A DNA stretch of 64,000 bases from Hyphomicrobiales bacterium (GTDB lineage: Bacteria > Pseudomonadota > Alphaproteobacteria > Rhizobiales > Rhizobiaceae). Below are positions 63,301 to 64,000 of the stretch, piece by piece (the first letter of the stretch is position 1; each line of letters opens with the position of its first letter). The translations under genes and the position numbers were made by a program. The stretch is from positions 1-64,000 of the forward strand of contig UBJO01000074.1 in the NCBI GenBank assembly GCA_900465665.1. Direction: 5' to 3'. A model generated the notes under the pieces. The model was given only the letters and a program-made list of their open reading frames with translations. It did no database searches and had not been told where the DNA came from.

Positions 63301-63800
63301 CACCCGAACGTCTCCTCGATGAAGTCAGCCTGTTCCTGCATCAGGTGATCTCCGAGTTGCCGCACGAACAGCAAAAGATGATCCGCAAAGCACGCAATCG
63401 CGATTCCATCCTGGAGGGTCGTCGTATTCTTGTGGTGGAAGACGATGTTCGAAATGTCTATGCGTTGACTAATATTCTCGAGCCCCGTGGCGCGATTATA
63501 GAAATAGCCCGCAATGGGCAGGAGGCAATAAACGCACTTGAGAGGGCCTCTCAACCCGATGCTTCGATGATAGACCTCGTGCTGATGGACGTGATGATGC
63601 CGGTGATGGACGGCCTGACGGCCACCCGCGCAATCCGCCAAAATCCCGCATGGAAAAAGCTGCCCATACTCACGCTGACGGCGAAGGCAATGCCAGACGA
63701 CCAGCAACGCTGCATCGAAGCCGGTGCAAATGACTACATGGCCAAGCCCCTCGACGTGGACAAGCTGTTGTCGCTGGTACGGGTTTGGATGCCCAAATGA
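60354..63800 (+). CDS. CHASE3-GAF hybrid histidine kinase with three receiver domains
   Basis: A 1148-residue hybrid kinase. A transmembrane helix (about 18-42) is followed by CHASE3 (about 45-190; DAETGQRGFLLTSNETYL), a second helix (near 200-220), GAF (about 235-385) and a long coiled coil (about 390-480). Then come HisKA (NMSHELRTPLNS, His near 485) and HATPase (DTGIGIPSD, GTGLGLSI). Three receivers follow, with acceptor Asp near 802 (VILDVGLPDQ), 922 (MVLDLSLPD) and 1078 (LVLMDVMMPVMDG). Its stop overlaps the cheR start (ATGA). Such kinase-CheR pairs often act in stress or surface-behaviour signalling. Confidence 0.93.
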   Translation: MKNTPASEQKKASLGLDPGVAIGLAGTLVFFVISGLIAFLNLQTLEGSNQRIVQTHVAIVALDELLSRVQDAETGQRGFLLTSNETYLAPFDAALQAIPSKLQDIDRLTGENSGQSERLATLKHHVDAKLAELKETIDLRRNDGLQAALAAVNSDLGKIEMDAIRAQISAMAQREGEVRLQRIAEMKGAQQTALTSTVLSGLVGMVLTLVIGALIRRATLARRREDWLQSGQVGLANAMMGDQALDQLGNSILEFLISYVGGIAGAAFAMDQDKFKRIAAFGVPVNAAIPDHFGPREGLLGQAAAQGRPLIFGEVPDGYLVFGSALGRHKPRHLAIFPGTVDGKVNSVIEIGFLRPVDALVQTLLERASEAVAIAVRSAAYRSALQDLLEETQRQSEELQTQSEELRVSNEELEEQGRALKETQTRLEQQQAELEQTNSQLEEQAQELEFQRDNLERVNASVELKARELEQASQYKSDFLANMSHELRTPLNSSLILAKLLADNPDENLTADQVRYAQTIQSSGNDLLNLINDILDLSKIEAGHVEVRPETVVIERLANNLRQVFQPLAFEKGLALTIEYAEDVPATIETDPLRLEQILKNLLSNAIKFTQSGSVALMIAAEGAQAISFAVTDTGIGIPSDQQQRIFEAFHQADGTISRRYGGTGLGLSISRQLVRLLGGTIELASQPDKGSTFTVTVPQSHRRALLPLADVTPRFTPQMAGVVDQVEQTARMQTAAPRARALDDDRAVLDSARRVLLVIEDDASFAAIVRDLSREMGFQALVAGTAEEALRLAKEYRPNAVILDVGLPDQSGLAVLDRLKHDVETRHMPIHMISAEDHSETALSLGAVGYAVKPVKREQLVEVLEKLELKLAQDVRRILIVEDDPVQREAVAKLLGSRGVETLTVGTAGECLQVLKDGTVDCMVLDLSLPDASGYALLETLSAESAYAFPPVIVYTGRELSQDDEQRLRRYSKSIIIKGAKSPERLLDEVSLFLHQVISELPHEQQKMIRKARNRDSILEGRRILVVEDDVRNVYALTNILEPRGAIIEIARNGQEAINALERASQPDASMIDLVLMDVMMPVMDGLTATRAIRQNPAWKKLPILTLTAKAMPDDQQRCIEAGANDYMAKPLDVDKLLSLVRVWMPK

Positions 63801-64000
63801 TGGGAGCGGAAGATCCGAAAAGCGTTGAAGATATCGAGATCCGGCTACTTTTGGAGGCGTTGTTTCTCACCTATCACTACGACTTTCGCAATTATGCGAT
63901 GGCGTCCGTGAAACGTCGCCTGCGCCAAGCCCGCCAAGCTCTGGGGTTTGCCACGATCTCAGCAATGCAGGAACGCGTCCTGCACGATCCGTCATTGCTC
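63797..64000 (+). CDS. CheR-type methyltransferase, N-terminal part (cut by window end)
   Basis: The first 68 residues are visible and look like the helical CheR N-terminal domain: DIEIRLLLEALFLTYHYDFRN, then SVKRRLRQARQALGF. CheR enzymes methylate glutamates of chemoreceptors using SAM. The start overlaps the hybrid-kinase stop by 4 bp, so the two are translated together. The adjoining gene is a kinase rather than a chemoreceptor, which suggests a non-flagellar signalling role. The rest lies outside the window. Confidence 0.85.
   Translation, partial: MMGAEDPKSVEDIEIRLLLEALFLTYHYDFRNYAMASVKRRLRQARQALGFATISAMQERVLHDPSLL

Overview
The window looks like an accessory replicon or a variable chromosomal region of an alphaproteobacterium of the Rhizobiaceae type (Rhizobium, Agrobacterium or Ensifer relatives). 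The reasons are the FeS-type (6-4) photolyase matching Agrobacterium PhrB in residue spacing, BA14K and DUF1236 periplasmic proteins, a GGAAC/CGTT (EcfG-type) promoter, a second Mfd-like helicase, many LysR and ABC genes, and high GC. No replication, conjugation, integrase, transposase, rRNA, tRNA or CRISPR element was found, so the replicon type is undecided.

Layout. Positions 1-2316: tail of an unknown hydrophobic protein, then a cyanate-detoxification locus (cynS and cynT on the minus strand, cynR divergent). Positions 2323-11599: a sugar-acid catabolic operon under a divergent LysR regulator, with an HD-domain protein, a four-gene polar-amino-acid-type ABC transporter, a beta-hydroxyacid dehydrogenase, a small dimeric alpha-beta barrel protein, an IdnO-like SDR, gluconokinase, a 2-ketoaldonate-reductase-like enzyme and IdnD. 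Together the enzymes can carry 2-keto-L-gulonate/L-idonate through 5-ketogluconate and gluconate to 6-phosphogluconate. Positions 12162-22219: signalling genes, including a lipocalin lipoprotein, a GGDEF-EAL protein, a LuxR solo, a twice-frameshifted AraC regulator, a soluble twin-PAS chemoreceptor, an XRE regulator and a CHASE3 adenylate cyclase. Positions 22260-27866: an MFP-RND-ArsB-like efflux operon. Positions 28227-32924: a TadG-like VWA protein and a large hybrid histidine kinase.

Positions 33583-40923 hold a compact singlet-oxygen-type stress locus. folE-phrB is divergent from rpoE-chrR (ECF sigma and zinc anti-sigma), and faces an operon of DUF1295, CFA-type methyltransferase, an integral membrane protein and a lipocalin. 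A TGATCC-N17-TAAC promoter lies directly before rpoE. Positions 41543-47426: a DUF2147 protein, a GlxA-type AraC regulator and a second Mfd-like translocase.

Positions 48429-56237: small secreted and stress proteins (DUF1236, BA14K, Asn/Gly-rich and Gly-rich proteins, BON), a single-domain response regulator and a NarX/NarL-type two-component pair. The first of these genes has an EcfG promoter preceded by two palindromic operators 22 bp apart. Positions 56280-59375: an overlapping three-gene operon of type III polyketide synthase, ICMT-family methyltransferase and DHA2 exporter, which looks like a methylated phenolic-lipid or alkylpyrone biosynthesis-and-export unit. Positions 60354-64000: a CHASE3-GAF hybrid kinase with three receiver domains, overlapping a CheR gene cut by the window edge.

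Gene density is low between these blocks. Several gaps of 0.5-1 kb hold nothing convincing, and one holds a decayed ABC-ATPase tail, as expected of a region subject to gene gain and loss.
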